In this document: positions 26,118-34,999 of the stretch, piece after piece
Numbering within the stretch: position 1 is the stretch's first letter
Layout: each line of letters opens with the position of its first letter
Translations under genes and position numbers: made by a program
Notes under the pieces: generated by a model
Database searches by the model: none
What the model saw: only the letters and a program-made list of their open reading frames with translations
What the model was told of the DNA's origin: nothing
Source of the DNA: Lutispora thermophila DSM 19022
Lineage (GTDB): Bacteria; Bacillota; Clostridia; Lutisporales; Lutisporaceae
Direction: 5' to 3'
Assembly: GCF_900142105.1 (NCBI RefSeq)
Contig: NZ_FQZS01000003.1
Span: 311,720-375,719 of the forward strand
DNA: 64,000 nucleotides

Positions 26118-26290
26118 TGATAAACCCCCTTTTTATCCGCTAATTACATATTATGAATTGAAGAAGTTAAGGTTACTGCTAGAATGCAATTAAAGGAAAC
26201 ATAGGCAAACAGAAATGATTGGTATATAATAAAAAGAAGGATAAAATTGGTACAGTTTCTAAAGTTTTATGGTATCTAAGGGGGGATATA

Positions 26291-27031
26291 ATGTTCAGGG
26301 GTATCAACCGGTTAGTTATATTGATATTTGTGCTAAGTGCAATATATCCAGCAGGAGTTTTCGCTAATTCGGCAGAACCACCTGGTTTTACCATCATAGT
26401 ATCAAATCCGCCTGCAGATTTGTCATTATATATACTCTTTCCGGATGAACAGGGAGTAGCTCCAATTTTATTAAGCAAAGAAGGCAAAGGGTGGGAAGCA
26501 TATTACCGTTTCTATTACCATATGAACCCTACAAGAAGTAAAAATCTAGAAAAGGCTGTCCTTAAAGTTCAGTCCGATGAGAAAAGCTTTCAATGTCCTT
26601 TGCCTACAACAACTTTTAAGATGTATAATAATCTGCTTACACTGGATTTAGAACAGGAAAGCCTCAAAATAGGTCAATCACCGTTAAGAGTCCCGCTGTT
26701 GGTTTCAATGCGGGTGGTGTTCACATTGATAATTGAAGGTTTGATTTTTATTTTATTTGGATATCGAAAGAAAGATAGTTGGATTACTTTTTTTATCATT
26801 AATTTGATTACTCAGGGAGGTTTGAATGTTCTCTTGACGGGGCCTGATTTAGCTAATTATTGGGTGATTGCTTTCATTTTTAGTGAGATTATTGTTATAG
26901 TTACAGAAGCTATAGCCTTTGCATCATTAGTGAAGGAGTTTAAAAAAAGAAAAGCAGTCTTATATGCTATTTTAGCTAATATTGCAAGCTTGATAGCAGG
27001 TGGATTACTCATTTCCTATTTACCTGTATAA
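26291..27031 (+). CDS. Exported/membrane protein of unknown function
   Basis: 246 residues from ATG at 26291 behind AGGGGGG. A signal peptide (LVILIFVLSAIYPAGVFA) is followed by an extracellular beta-type domain that begins NSAEPPGFTIIVSNPPADLS. Four membrane helices then fill residues ~150-246. Proteins with the same NSAEPP start and helix bundle occur in other Clostridia, but no function is known to me. It stands alone between the ZIP gene (divergent) and an acetyltransferase. Confidence 0.72.
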   Translation: MFRGINRLVILIFVLSAIYPAGVFANSAEPPGFTIIVSNPPADLSLYILFPDEQGVAPILLSKEGKGWEAYYRFYYHMNPTRSKNLEKAVLKVQSDEKSFQCPLPTTTFKMYNNLLTLDLEQESLKIGQSPLRVPLLVSMRVVFTLIIEGLIFILFGYRKKDSWITFFIINLITQGGLNVLLTGPDLANYWVIAFIFSEIIVIVTEAIAFASLVKEFKKRKAVLYAILANIASLIAGGLLISYLPV

Positions 27032-27090
27032 AACTATGTATATAATATAAAACAAGATTTAATTTTTGTCTTGAAGGGAAGTGAAAGCAT

Positions 27091-27651
27091 ATGTTAAATC
27101 ATATGGGAACAAAAAAGCTGGAAACAAAAAGACTTATACTTAGACCATTTACTGAAGAGGATGCTGTAGATATGTATAACAATTGGGCATCTGATCCCGA
27201 GGTGACCAAGTATCTTACCTGGCTTACCCATAGCAGTTTGGATGTAACAAAAAAAGTTATTGGTATGTGGGCAAGTAGTTATGATAACCCTGAATATTAT
27301 CAATGGGCAATAGAACTCAAAGAAAAAAGAAGTGTAATAGGCAGTATCAGCCTGATGAATATTGATAATAATATAGATAATTGTGAAGTGGGATACTGCA
27401 TAGGCAGGGCTTTTTGGAATCAGGGATTAGTCACTGAGGCATTCATGGCTGTAATAGACTTTGCATTTAAAGAAGTTGGTTTTAAACGTATAACAGCACG
27501 TCATCATGTGAACAATGATGCTTCTGGCCGTGTTATGGAAAAATGTGGTCTTAAATATGAGGGTACATTGAGAAAAATAAGCAGAAACAGCCAAGGTCAA
27601 TTGGTAGATTGCAAATACTATTCAATATTGAAGGAAGAATACTTAGGCTAA
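27091..27651 (+). CDS. GNAT acetyltransferase, RimJ/RimL type
   Basis: 186 residues. The start ETKRLILRPFTEEDAVDMYNNWASDPEV is diagnostic of the RimJ/RimL subgroup. The acetyl-CoA binding motif A region is VGYCIGRAFWNQGLVTEAF, followed by ARHHVNNDASGRVMEKCGLKYEG. Members acetylate protein N termini or small amines and antibiotics. GAAGGGAAG precedes the ATG, and the hydrolase gene starts 12 nt after its stop, so the two are probably co-transcribed. Confidence 0.88.
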   Translation: MLNHMGTKKLETKRLILRPFTEEDAVDMYNNWASDPEVTKYLTWLTHSSLDVTKKVIGMWASSYDNPEYYQWAIELKEKRSVIGSISLMNIDNNIDNCEVGYCIGRAFWNQGLVTEAFMAVIDFAFKEVGFKRITARHHVNNDASGRVMEKCGLKYEGTLRKISRNSQGQLVDCKYYSILKEEYLG

Positions 27652-27663
27652 AAGGGATGATAC

Positions 27664-28371
27664 ATGGAGAATAGCAAAGTCGGATGTCTTATAATTCATG
27701 GGTTCGGTGGAAGCATATATGAAGTTGAACCCTTAGCCGAATATCTGGCTAAGGAAGGTTTTGTGGTATCATGTCCGCAATTGAGTGGACATACAGGAAG
27801 AATACAAGATATGAAAAAAGCTACATATGAAGATTGGATAAGTTCGGCAGAGGAAGAGCTATTGAAGTTGAAAGAGAGAGCTGATGACATATCAATCGTT
27901 GGTTTTTCTATGGGTGGTCTTATTGGAGTTAATCTTGCCTGTAAACATGATATTAAAGCTTTAGTAACAATAAACACACCTATACATTATTGGAATTTGA
28001 ACAGGGTGTTTCTAAATCTGATAGAAGATATAAAGAATAGGAAGACTGACAATTTGCAGAGATACATGAGAGCAAGGAAAAACTCGCCTGTTGCTGCTAT
28101 GTATAATTTCCTGCTTCTTCTCAATCAGACTAAACCTTTATTATGCAATGTGAAATGCAACGTATTGCTTATTCAAGCCAAGGATGATGATACTGTGAGA
28201 ATGAAAAGTGTTGACTATTTATATGAGTATTTGTCTTCGGAAAATAAGAAAATAAAATACTATGATAAGGGTGGTCATCAAATATTGAGAAGTCAATCAG
28301 CAGATGAAGTAATTACGGATGTGACAAGCTTTTTAAAGTCATTGAAAAGCAATATTGAGTTTCCCGACTAA
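27664..28371 (+). CDS. Alpha/beta hydrolase (carboxylesterase/monoacylglycerol lipase type)
   Basis: 235 residues. CLIIHGFGGSIYEVEPLAEYL gives the oxyanion loop. IVGFSMGG near residue 80 carries the nucleophile Ser. QAKDDDTV and GGHQIL near the C terminus carry the Asp and His of the triad. The cap (about 115-170) is of the carboxylesterase Est30/monoglyceride lipase size. Natural ester substrate unknown. It is likely co-transcribed with the upstream acetyltransferase. Confidence 0.88.
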   Translation: MENSKVGCLIIHGFGGSIYEVEPLAEYLAKEGFVVSCPQLSGHTGRIQDMKKATYEDWISSAEEELLKLKERADDISIVGFSMGGLIGVNLACKHDIKALVTINTPIHYWNLNRVFLNLIEDIKNRKTDNLQRYMRARKNSPVAAMYNFLLLLNQTKPLLCNVKCNVLLIQAKDDDTVRMKSVDYLYEYLSSENKKIKYYDKGGHQILRSQSADEVITDVTSFLKSLKSNIEFPD

Positions 28372-28418
28372 GAGTAATATAATGATAAATGGAAATACTT
28401 AAGCAGGAGGTCGTCAAT

Positions 28419-28490
28419 ATGAAAAAATTATTTGCTAAATCCCATTATAAAATTGCGCGACCTATAGCTAAGTATTGCTGTATTATGTAA
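28419..28490 (+). CDS. 23-codon leader ORF with tandem Cys codons
   Basis: ATG behind AGGAGG opens a 23-residue basic peptide ending IAKYCCIM, with TGC TGT at 28476-28481. Codons 15-17 (cctatagct, 28461-28469) are complementary, with one mismatch, to the left arm of the terminator at 28514. An EamA exporter follows. The arrangement fits ribosome-mediated attenuation reading Cys availability; a small signalling peptide (Cys near the C terminus) is the alternative. Confidence 0.55.
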   Translation: MKKLFAKSHYKIARPIAKYCCIM

Positions 28491-28513
28491 ACTATAGTTT
28501 TGAATATTAATAG

Positions 28514-28548
28514 AGCCATAGGTACGTGCGTATTTATGGCTTTTGTAT
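28514..28548 (+). terminator. Terminator/attenuator upstream of the EamA gene
   Basis: Stem AGCCATA (28514-28520) with TATGGCT (28535-28541), 14-nt loop, followed by TTTGTATT. Its left arm and next two bases can instead pair with 28461-28469 inside the leader ORF. Confidence 0.65.
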
Positions 28549-28663
28549 TCTTAGGAAATGTGCTTTCTTAAAAGATAAGAGACTCTGCCGTCCAAGGGAG
28601 CAATAATGTTTCCTAGATAAAATGCTGAGAAGCAATCTTTTAACTTGCAAGGAGGGATATACT

Positions 28664-29557
28664 ATGAAAAAGCAGATGAAGGCGGATTTGATGCTTCTTT
28701 TGATTACGGTCTTCTGGGGAGCTTCATACATGCTTACAAAATTAGGCCTTGGAAATTTGCAGCCATTTAATCTTACTGCCTTGAGGTTCATAATCGCATT
28801 TGTACTATCAGCGGTTGTATTTCATAAGCAGGTATTTTCAGCTGATAAGAAGACTATTAAATATTCTTTAATATTAGGTATGCTTTTGGTGGGCATGTTC
28901 ATATCCATGACCTATGGTTTGCAGTATACTACAGCTTCAAATGCCGGTTTCCTCATAAGTCTTTCTGTGGTTCTGATACCTATTATTTCTTATTTATTTT
29001 TAAAGCAGAACATTGAGAAGAGAATCATTTTAAGTATATGCTTAGTGGTTATAGGCATAGCATTATTGACCCTCGATACCCAGTTCAGAATTAATGTGGG
29101 AGATTTGCTTTGCATATTGTGTGCACTTTTTTGTGCTGTTCATGTAGTGGTGTTAGGAATATATACAAAAGAAGTGGATTCAGTGGCATTAGGAATCTTA
29201 CAGCTTGGTTTTGCAGGATTTTTCTGCATAATCATATCCGTGCTCACTGAAAACATGAAGTTTCCAGATACTCCAATATCCTGGCTTTCTGTTTTGATGC
29301 TAAGCATATTCTGCACTGCTGTAGGATATATTGTCCAATCTACAGCACAGCAATATACAACTGCAATTCACACTGGTCTTATACTGTCATTGGAGCCGGT
29401 TTTTTCCGCCATATTATCAAACATATTTTTAAATGAAACACTTGCTCCAAGAGGATATGCAGGTGCTTTCCTCATGCTGATAAGTGTTCTAAATGCAGAA
29501 TTGGATTTGAAGAGTGTTTTTCAAAGAAAAGCTAAGGAGAGAAGCATGTTACCTTGA
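28664..29557 (+). CDS. EamA/DMT-family transporter
   Basis: 297 residues, ten predicted helices in two EamA repeats. The starts of the two repeats are LMLLLITVFWGASYMLTKLGL and ALFCAVHVVVLGIYTKEVD. GLQYTTASNAGFLISLSVVLIPIISYL and SLEPVFSAILSNIFLNE are typical repeat ends. DMT proteins export small metabolites; some export cysteine or O-acetylserine. ATG at 28664 lies ~7 nt after AGGAGGG. An upstream leader ORF with Cys codons and a terminator suggest expression linked to Cys supply, which is inference. Confidence 0.9.
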   Translation: MKKQMKADLMLLLITVFWGASYMLTKLGLGNLQPFNLTALRFIIAFVLSAVVFHKQVFSADKKTIKYSLILGMLLVGMFISMTYGLQYTTASNAGFLISLSVVLIPIISYLFLKQNIEKRIILSICLVVIGIALLTLDTQFRINVGDLLCILCALFCAVHVVVLGIYTKEVDSVALGILQLGFAGFFCIIISVLTENMKFPDTPISWLSVLMLSIFCTAVGYIVQSTAQQYTTAIHTGLILSLEPVFSAILSNIFLNETLAPRGYAGAFLMLISVLNAELDLKSVFQRKAKERSMLP

Positions 29558-29893
29558 GGTTAATATATAGCTGTCTGAGTTTTTTGATAAACTTATAATA
29601 ATAGTTTACCATGTTATGACAGCATTTTGGTCGGTATATATAAAGATGGATGCATGGATAAGGAGAGTCGAAGGATTATGAATTTTGATGTACTAAACTA
29701 TCATTATAGTTGTAAGAGATAATGAATGTTTTGGATTTTGGCCTTAATTTTCAGACAACCTTGGATATAACAAAATAGGAGGAGCTACAGAAAGTAGGAC
29801 AAATGGAGCGGTTCTGGTTTGGCAACATCATGACAACGCAGGTCAAGAAATTGGTGCTTTACAAGTGATATATTTTAATGGAGAGGTGAAATC
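29558..29893 (+). other. Intergenic region with a possible coding remnant
   Basis: After the EamA gene, 336 bp carry no complete gene. From 29748 to the AraC start one frame stays open and reads protein-like (SDNLGYNKIGGATESRTNG, then GQEIGALQVIYFNGEVK), without a start or ribosome site. It then runs into the AraC gene out of frame. This may be the tail of a deleted gene. The last bases (GGAGAGGTG) are the AraC ribosome site. Confidence 0.35.
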
Positions 29894-30802
29894 ATGGAAA
29901 GCTGGGAAAAGATTAATGGGGTTCAGCGAATGCAGGATTACATTGAAAAGCATATCAATGAAAACATTACTCTTAAGATGTTGGCACAGGCTTCAGGTTA
30001 TTCGCCATGGTATAGCTCAAAAATTTTCAAAGAACTGGTAGGTAAGACTCCTTTTGAGTATATTAGATTAGTAAGGCTTTCAAAGGCAGCAGAAAAGCTA
30101 AGAGATAAGAATGTTAAGGTAATAGATGTGGCTTTTGATTTTGTATTTGACTCCCACGAGGGCTTTACCAGAGCTTTTTCCAAGCAATTTGGCATATCTC
30201 CCCATAGTTATAAAAAGGTAGTGCAACCTGTTAATCTTTTCATGCCTGAGCGTATTCGTGATTATTACCTGAAAAAGCAAAAAGGAGACGATAGAATGTC
30301 TAAGGATTATAATGTGAATACTGTATTTGTTCAAGTGGTTGACAGACCTGCAAGAAAACTAATACTAAAAAGAGGGATTAAGGCTACACATTACTTTGAG
30401 TACTGTGAGGAAGTGGGGTGTGATGTCTGGGATATATTATCAGGCATAAAAGAAGCACTCTATGAACCCATAGGCATGTGGCTGCCAGAAAATCTCATAA
30501 AACCGGGAACCTCAGTATATGCACAAGGGGTAGAAGTTCCTGCAGATTATGCAGGACCTGTGCCTGAAGGATTTGAAATAATAGAACTTAAACCTTGCAA
30601 AATGATGGTATTCCAGAGTCAGCCCTATGATGATGAAAAGTTTGAAGACGCTATAGATGAAATATGGGAAGTTATGAAAAGCTATGATCCCAAGCTGTAT
30701 GGATTTGAATGGGCCGATGAAGACAGTCCAAGATTTCAGCTAGAACCTCAAGGCTATAGAGGATATATTGAAGCAAGACCGGTAAGGCGGATAGAAAGAT
30801 AA
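29894..30802 (+). CDS. AraC-family regulator with GyrI-like effector domain
   Basis: 302 residues. Residues 8-110 are an AraC double helix-turn-helix: ITLKMLAQASGYSPWYSSKIFKE-type first helix pair and VIDVAFDFVFDSHEGFTRAF second. Residues ~125-300 are a GyrI-like/SOUL-type ligand domain (AraC_E_bind) with VVDRPARKLILKRG and FEIIELKPCKMMVFQS. Such fusions usually sense bulky hydrophobic compounds and activate efflux or detoxification genes. GAGAGGTG precedes the ATG. A terminator follows, so the target is not in the same transcript; the nearby EamA transporter is one candidate. Confidence 0.9.
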   Translation: MESWEKINGVQRMQDYIEKHINENITLKMLAQASGYSPWYSSKIFKELVGKTPFEYIRLVRLSKAAEKLRDKNVKVIDVAFDFVFDSHEGFTRAFSKQFGISPHSYKKVVQPVNLFMPERIRDYYLKKQKGDDRMSKDYNVNTVFVQVVDRPARKLILKRGIKATHYFEYCEEVGCDVWDILSGIKEALYEPIGMWLPENLIKPGTSVYAQGVEVPADYAGPVPEGFEIIELKPCKMMVFQSQPYDDEKFEDAIDEIWEVMKSYDPKLYGFEWADEDSPRFQLEPQGYRGYIEARPVRRIER

Positions 30803-30812
30803 ATAATTGCTG

Positions 30813-30845
30813 AGAGGTAGGAGGATAAGCTCCTATCTTTTTTTA
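30813..30845 (+). terminator. Intrinsic terminator
   Basis: Stem GGTAGGAG / CTCCTATC around a GATAAG loop, followed by TTTTTTT. Confidence 0.8.
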
Positions 30846-30987
30846 TATCACATAGTAAAGTATACTATCCTTCTTAACAGGAGATATATCCTTTTAAGAA
30901 TAAAGCTAAATACATTAATTGAGGAACACATTAGAAGCTTATGAATACAATAATAATGAGGATTTTTGTTTTGGAGGGATTTATCAG

Positions 30988-31248
30988 ATGTTTTATGGCT
31001 TCAACAATAACATGTATTATAGTATCTGGGATAATTATTGGAGGGTCAACCGTATTAATAGCGAGGCAGCCATTCAAATTGCATTGCAGAGAGTTCCCGA
31101 CCGAGTGGTTAAAGTTGAATTAGACTATGAAAATGGTAGATTGGTTTATGAGGTTGATATACGCAATCAATCAGGTTTATATGAAGTTCATGTTGATGCC
31201 ATAACAGGGCGGATACTAAAAGTTGAAAGAGAAGATAATTGGGATTAA
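30988..31248 (+). CDS. Small PepSY-domain protein
   Basis: 86 residues from ATG at 30988, 9 nt after TTGGAGGG. An aromatic/Asn-rich N terminus (MFYGFNNNMYYSIWDNYW) is followed by one PepSY module: INSEAAIQIALQRVPDRVVKVELDYENG, then YEVDI, YEVHVDAITGRILKVERE. PepSY domains are small, often extracytoplasmic, and thought to modulate peptidases or bind ligands. No signal peptide is present from this start. An in-frame TTG at 30919 would extend it by 23 residues without a good ribosome site. A terminator follows. Confidence 0.75.
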   Translation: MFYGFNNNMYYSIWDNYWRVNRINSEAAIQIALQRVPDRVVKVELDYENGRLVYEVDIRNQSGLYEVHVDAITGRILKVEREDNWD

Positions 31249-31285
31249 AACTTCACAGTGATTCTGATAATTATTACTATATTTT

Positions 31286-31323
31286 AAAGTTAGTTACCAC
31301 TTATATGGTGGAATTAACTTTTA
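31286..31323 (+). terminator. Intrinsic terminator
   Basis: Long imperfect hairpin (AAAGTTAGTTACCAC with GGTGGAATTAACTTT) followed by TTATTTATTT. Confidence 0.7.
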
Positions 31324-31473
31324 TTTATTTGTGAACAATTTTTTATGTAGATAAAATGTTTATCTAATGCAGCAATGTGGCACTTATAAAGTTGCCATTA
31401 TAACCAATAAATGTTAAAATACATGAAAAGATATATGAGTAACATTTTTGCTTCTCATAAAGGAGTGAAATAG

Positions 31474-31995
31474 ATGGGTAATGAGGTATGTGCCATCTGG
31501 GTATTAGATGATATAACCAATACAAAATTGAATGATATTTTAAAGATTTTGGATACATTTGGTATTGAATATAACCCTATTTATGGCCATATTACTTTTT
31601 CATATTTCATTATTGTGGATGTAGATGAGATAATACAATATACCAAAAAATATGCAGCCGATAAAAGAACCTTTAATATCAACTGCTCAGCATTAGCACT
31701 ATAAACAACGAAGTGCATTGCTTGTATACCTTCATTTTCATTGGAACTATATGAATATTATAAAGAATACCATCAGGAATACGATTCCTATTGCAATGCA
31801 TGGACAAGTGTCAGCAAAGGAATGTGGTTGCCCCATATATCATCATACAGCAGCGAAAAAGATGAATTGGCAGCCATAATCAGTGAAATGTCCAAGACTT
31901 TTGTCCAGTCTACTGGCAAGATCAGCAGATTGGAATTATCCATTGTGAATGAAAATGGTTTTAATATAGTGTATTCCTATGATTTGAAGGGATAA
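31474..31995 (+). pseudogene. 2H-phosphoesterase-like gene split by an in-frame TAA
   Basis: The frame opens at ATG 31474 behind AAAGGAG and stops at TAA 31702-31704. It then continues in the same frame to 31995. The first part holds the HITF motif (YGHITFSYF) and the second holds HISS (WLPHISSYSS). Together they are the two HxT/S motifs of a ~170-residue 2H phosphoesterase similar in plan to ThpR/YjcG proteins. Translation through the stop reads INCSALAL, stop, TTKCIACIPSFSLELYEYY. This is continuous as family sequence, so a point mutation or a base-call error is the likely cause. Neither half alone can be active. Confidence 0.8.
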
Positions 31996-32062
31996 GCATT
32001 TATAATATCACTGTAATAAGTTGATTTATTTAAAGGATAATGTTGATTTCAATGAAAAAGGG

Positions 32063-32090
32063 CAGAACTTCCAATCAGCTGGAAGTTCTG
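32063..32090. terminator. Bidirectional terminator
   Basis: Perfect 11-bp stem CAGAACTTCCA / TGGAAGTTCTG with a 6-nt loop, between the convergent phosphoesterase remnant and the 32131 gene. Confidence 0.8.
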
Positions 32091-32130
32091 AGTGATTTTG
32101 TAATAATCTAATGTAGTAAAGGCCTTTATA

Positions 32131-32877
32131 CTAAAATAAAGAGTTTATATCAAAATACTCTGTTAAGGTTACTTTTTTACCTTCTTTAAACCACTTATGA
32201 TATTCATGAAAAACTAACTTTATATCGTTGTTGGCATGCACTTCTACCAAGAATTTAACTGCAAGATAACTGCGCCAATAATCAAACATAGTACTTGATA
32301 AGGTGCCTTGATAGGAACAACTTCCAAAGTCCTTCAATGAATGATTCCCATATTCATCTTTAAATGCTTCAAACAATTCCCTCTCTATATCAGTTATCTC
32401 ATTGAATTCATCTTCACTTAACAATATTTTTCTGGGCAGATAAAAGCACATGCCTTCCTCAAACCATATACCGCTTTCTTTTTCGTCATCAAAGTCATCT
32501 AGAAATAGATCAGAGTGCTGTGTAAGCTCGTGTGTTAATATAATAAGCAGTTCCGACTCTGTATGGTTTTCATAAAATCTTTGCACATGGGGTAGTTTTT
32601 TCCCGTCTAATTGCTTTATAAAAATTTTCCGCCATGTTTCTATATCAGGTACCATATAAATTAAGTCTTTATTTGTGTAGGCTGGGATAGGTATTTCGGA
32701 AAAAACAGTAGTTGCTAATTCTTCAGTTGTCCATAAAACACCCTTGGGTAAATCTACCAAAGCATATTCTCTTTCGAGTATTTCACGATAGTCATTCAAT
32801 TTCTTACATAACTGCTGTATGGTATCTTCATGTTTTTTATATTCATCCATTGATTCAAATGCATATATGTGTTTCAT
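32131..32877 (-). CDS. Gluzincin-like protein with an altered zinc motif
   Basis: A 248-residue soluble protein. ILTHELTQHSDLF followed by GIWFEEGMCFYLPRK has the layout of a gluzincin metallopeptidase (HExxH plus a downstream Glu). But the fifth position is Gln: HELTQ-H instead of HELTH. The codon is CAG, one base from CAT/CAC. If the alignment is right, one zinc ligand is lost and the protein may be inactive or bind metal with the next His. The N-terminal half (YREILEREYALVDLPKG, TVFSEIPIPAYTNKD) is typical of a Firmicutes family of unknown substrate. ATG at 32877 and TTG at 32883 are both possible behind AAAGGGG. Confidence 0.72.
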   Translation of the reverse strand: MKHIYAFESMDEYKKHEDTIQQLCKKLNDYREILEREYALVDLPKGVLWTTEELATTVFSEIPIPAYTNKDLIYMVPDIETWRKIFIKQLDGKKLPHVQRFYENHTESELLIILTHELTQHSDLFLDDFDDEKESGIWFEEGMCFYLPRKILLSEDEFNEITDIERELFEAFKDEYGNHSLKDFGSCSYQGTLSSTMFDYWRSYLAVKFLVEVHANNDIKLVFHEYHKWFKEGKKVTLTEYFDINSLF

Positions 32878-33084
32878 TTGCAATTACAACCCCTTTATAA
32901 GAGGATCATTTTCCTCTTTAACTCTTGTTGATTCATTCAACTAAACATACATATGTCTTTTCAGTTTCAACAATGTTAAACATATTGTCTTTTTTCATTT
33001 TAATCTATTTAAGTTTATTGGAGCAAACTTTTTAATTTTATCCAAAAAATGCAACTGAAATGGCAGCATTGGTGTCTAAACTAA

Positions 33085-33374
33085 GGGAGTGAGAAAGAGT
33101 TCTATGTGGATTATTTCGAAGATACTCCTGATGATGTCTGGGATGAGAACAAGCTGCTGGAAGGAATTCAAAAAGCCAATATAGTCAGCTTGATAAAAAA
33201 TCTCCCTAGTAAGTACAAAGAAGTATTGATATTGCATTATTACCAAGATCTAAAGGTTGAAGAAATAAGCCATATACAGGTGAGCCTTCAGGTACTATAA
33301 AAAGTAAGCTCCATAGAGGTAGAAGCATGTTGAAGAGCATGCTGCAGTATTTTATGAGAAATCATTGTTTCTAA
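33085..33374 (+). pseudogene. ECF-type sigma factor remnant (region 4, frameshifted)
   Basis: The open frame from 33085 has no proper start and lacks sigma region 2. It reads IVSLIKNLPSKYKEVLILHYYQDLKVEEISH, a good sigma-70 region 4. It then loses frame near 33285. The following frame continues the family sequence (GTIKSKLHRGRSMLKSML) to a stop at 33374. So the gene is both N-terminally truncated and frameshifted. Region 4 recognises the -35 element; this remnant cannot act as a sigma factor. The TPR remnant downstream was probably its operon partner. Confidence 0.75.
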
Positions 33375-33381
33375 CTCCTGA

Positions 33382-34909
33382 TTTTTAAGAAGCGGTAAGA
33401 ATATTTATGATTACGCAAGTATTCTGTCCGCTGGTGCAACAGAATACTCTCTATGCAAAATATTCCCCTATGGAAATGGTGGAGTAGGAAACAACAAGGT
33501 ACCTACAGAAGAAGCTTTGAATACAGCGATAAATCTCTATAGAAATCTTATTGAAAATCACAGTTATGACCCCTGGGCTAAACGGGCTTATGTAAGGCTG
33601 GCGGAAATATATCTTTATATGGGAGAATATGAAGAGGCGGAAAAGTATCTGCTGTCAGAAAAAGACAAGGCAGATTCTAATTTCATCTATGATCTGTATA
33701 ATTCATGGGGAAAATATGACAAGGGGATAGAATTACTGGAAGATTTGATTCAGAGCAATAATAGCAATTTTGATATTGATTATTATGATAACCTGGCTCA
33801 GTTATATATTCAATCTCAAAAGTATGAAGAGGCCATAAAAACTTATAAAAAAGCGTTAGCTAGAATTGAAGATTTTGAAAAAAGATATGAAGGAGAAGAA
33901 TGTTCTACAATAGAAAAGGAAAGACTCAATAGAAAAATTGCAAAGGCAGAAGAATTGAGAAAGGGAGAAGTTATAACCGGTGAATGCAGAGGGAGAGTCA
34001 TAGTAGATGGAATAGGCGTAGAAGGTGTAAGGGTGTATATTAAGGATAAATTCATATATGAGGAAGAGTTCATTGGCGGCAGCATTGGCCTTCCCTTTAC
34101 ACTAACTGATAAAGAAGGATACTATTTAATTGATAATTTATTGCCATGGGAATATGACATTGGAATAGGCATAAATCCTGAGAGAATATTTGGTAAAGCC
34201 TACTTAGGCAGCAAAGACAACCTAAGTATCCTTAAACAGGCGGGAGTTTTGGTAAATAATTTTGAATTCAATACTGCCATAGAGATTTTATCTCCTGATG
34301 ACAAAATAGAAGTAGTGGAGGACAGAATGGATATTAGCTGGCGACAGATTGGTGGAGCTGCAAGCTATGGTCTTGTGATAGGATTAATAAATGAAAATGG
34401 ATATATAAGCTCTGTTTATATGAAAGATATTGATGGTAAAGCTGATACTGATTCCAACAAAGTGACTATATATAGAGAGCAGCTTGGGCCTCACTTTATG
34501 GGGTTTTTATCCTTTTATGATGATGATACTCCTACACCTGAGACATTGTTGGGTTTTTATGGTGGAGCAAAGGTATTATATGGTATTGAAGCCTACGATG
34601 AGGATGGCAACCTCATAGGGAGCAGCATGCCTGTTATAAAATCGGAGAAATATCCAAGATATTTTGTATTGATTAGTCAAGAACTTGAAGGAGATAAATT
34701 GATAAAGAAAAAAATATCAAGAAGCAAGGGACTGGTTTTTAGATTATCTTGATAGAAATCCAAAGGATAGTCATTCTCTCTACGTATTGACTCAGTACTA
34801 CAAGCATTGTGAGAGAAATAATGATAAAGCAAAAGAGTTTCTCAATAGATTGTATGAGATAACAGGAGTGGAAGAATACAAGACACAGATGGAGTTTTTT
34901 GATAATTAG
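33382..34909 (+). pseudogene. TPR / carboxypeptidase-regulatory-like protein remnant, frameshifted
   Basis: The frame is open from 33382 without a plausible start codon or ribosome site; the N terminus is missing. Tetratricopeptide-like repeats (AINLYRNLIENHSYDPWAK, YEEAIKTYKKALARIEDFE) fill residues to about 170. A beta-rich module (GECRGRVIVDGIGVEGVRV, LTDKEGYYLIDNLLP) follows and then a larger beta domain. The frame stops at 34752, but the +1 frame from ~34724 reads WFLDYLDRNPKDSHSLYVLTQ and so on to 34909, the natural C terminus. The shift lies at or after an A7 run near 34708-34714. With the sigma remnant it looks like one ancestral operon shortened by a deletion. Confidence 0.72.
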
Positions 34910-34932
34910 TTGGGCAAATAGTTCTAATTCAT

Positions 34933-34993
34933 AATGTCATACCATATTATTCAAGTATGACATATTTACAAAAAGAGTATAGAGCAGTATAAT
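34933..34993 (+). promoter_or_regulatory. Promoter of the T-box-trpB transcript, with an upstream inverted repeat
   Basis: TTTACA (34965-34970) and TATAAT (34988-34993) are separated by 17 bp. A perfect 9-bp inverted repeat, ATGTCATAC (34933-34941) and GTATGACAT (34955-34963), ends one base before the -35. It is either the terminator of the preceding remnant or an operator. Confidence 0.7.
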
Positions 34994-34999
34994 ATAAAC

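Noticed and set aside
25381-26193. Plus-strand frames across the ZIP transporter gene
   Set aside because: The minus-strand protein has both metal-pathway motifs; the opposing frames are shadows.
3686-31704. Recoding of TAA as a sense codon to explain two in-frame TAA codons
   Set aside because: TAA is used as the normal stop in many intact genes here, and a TAG lesion also occurs, so point mutation or error is simpler.
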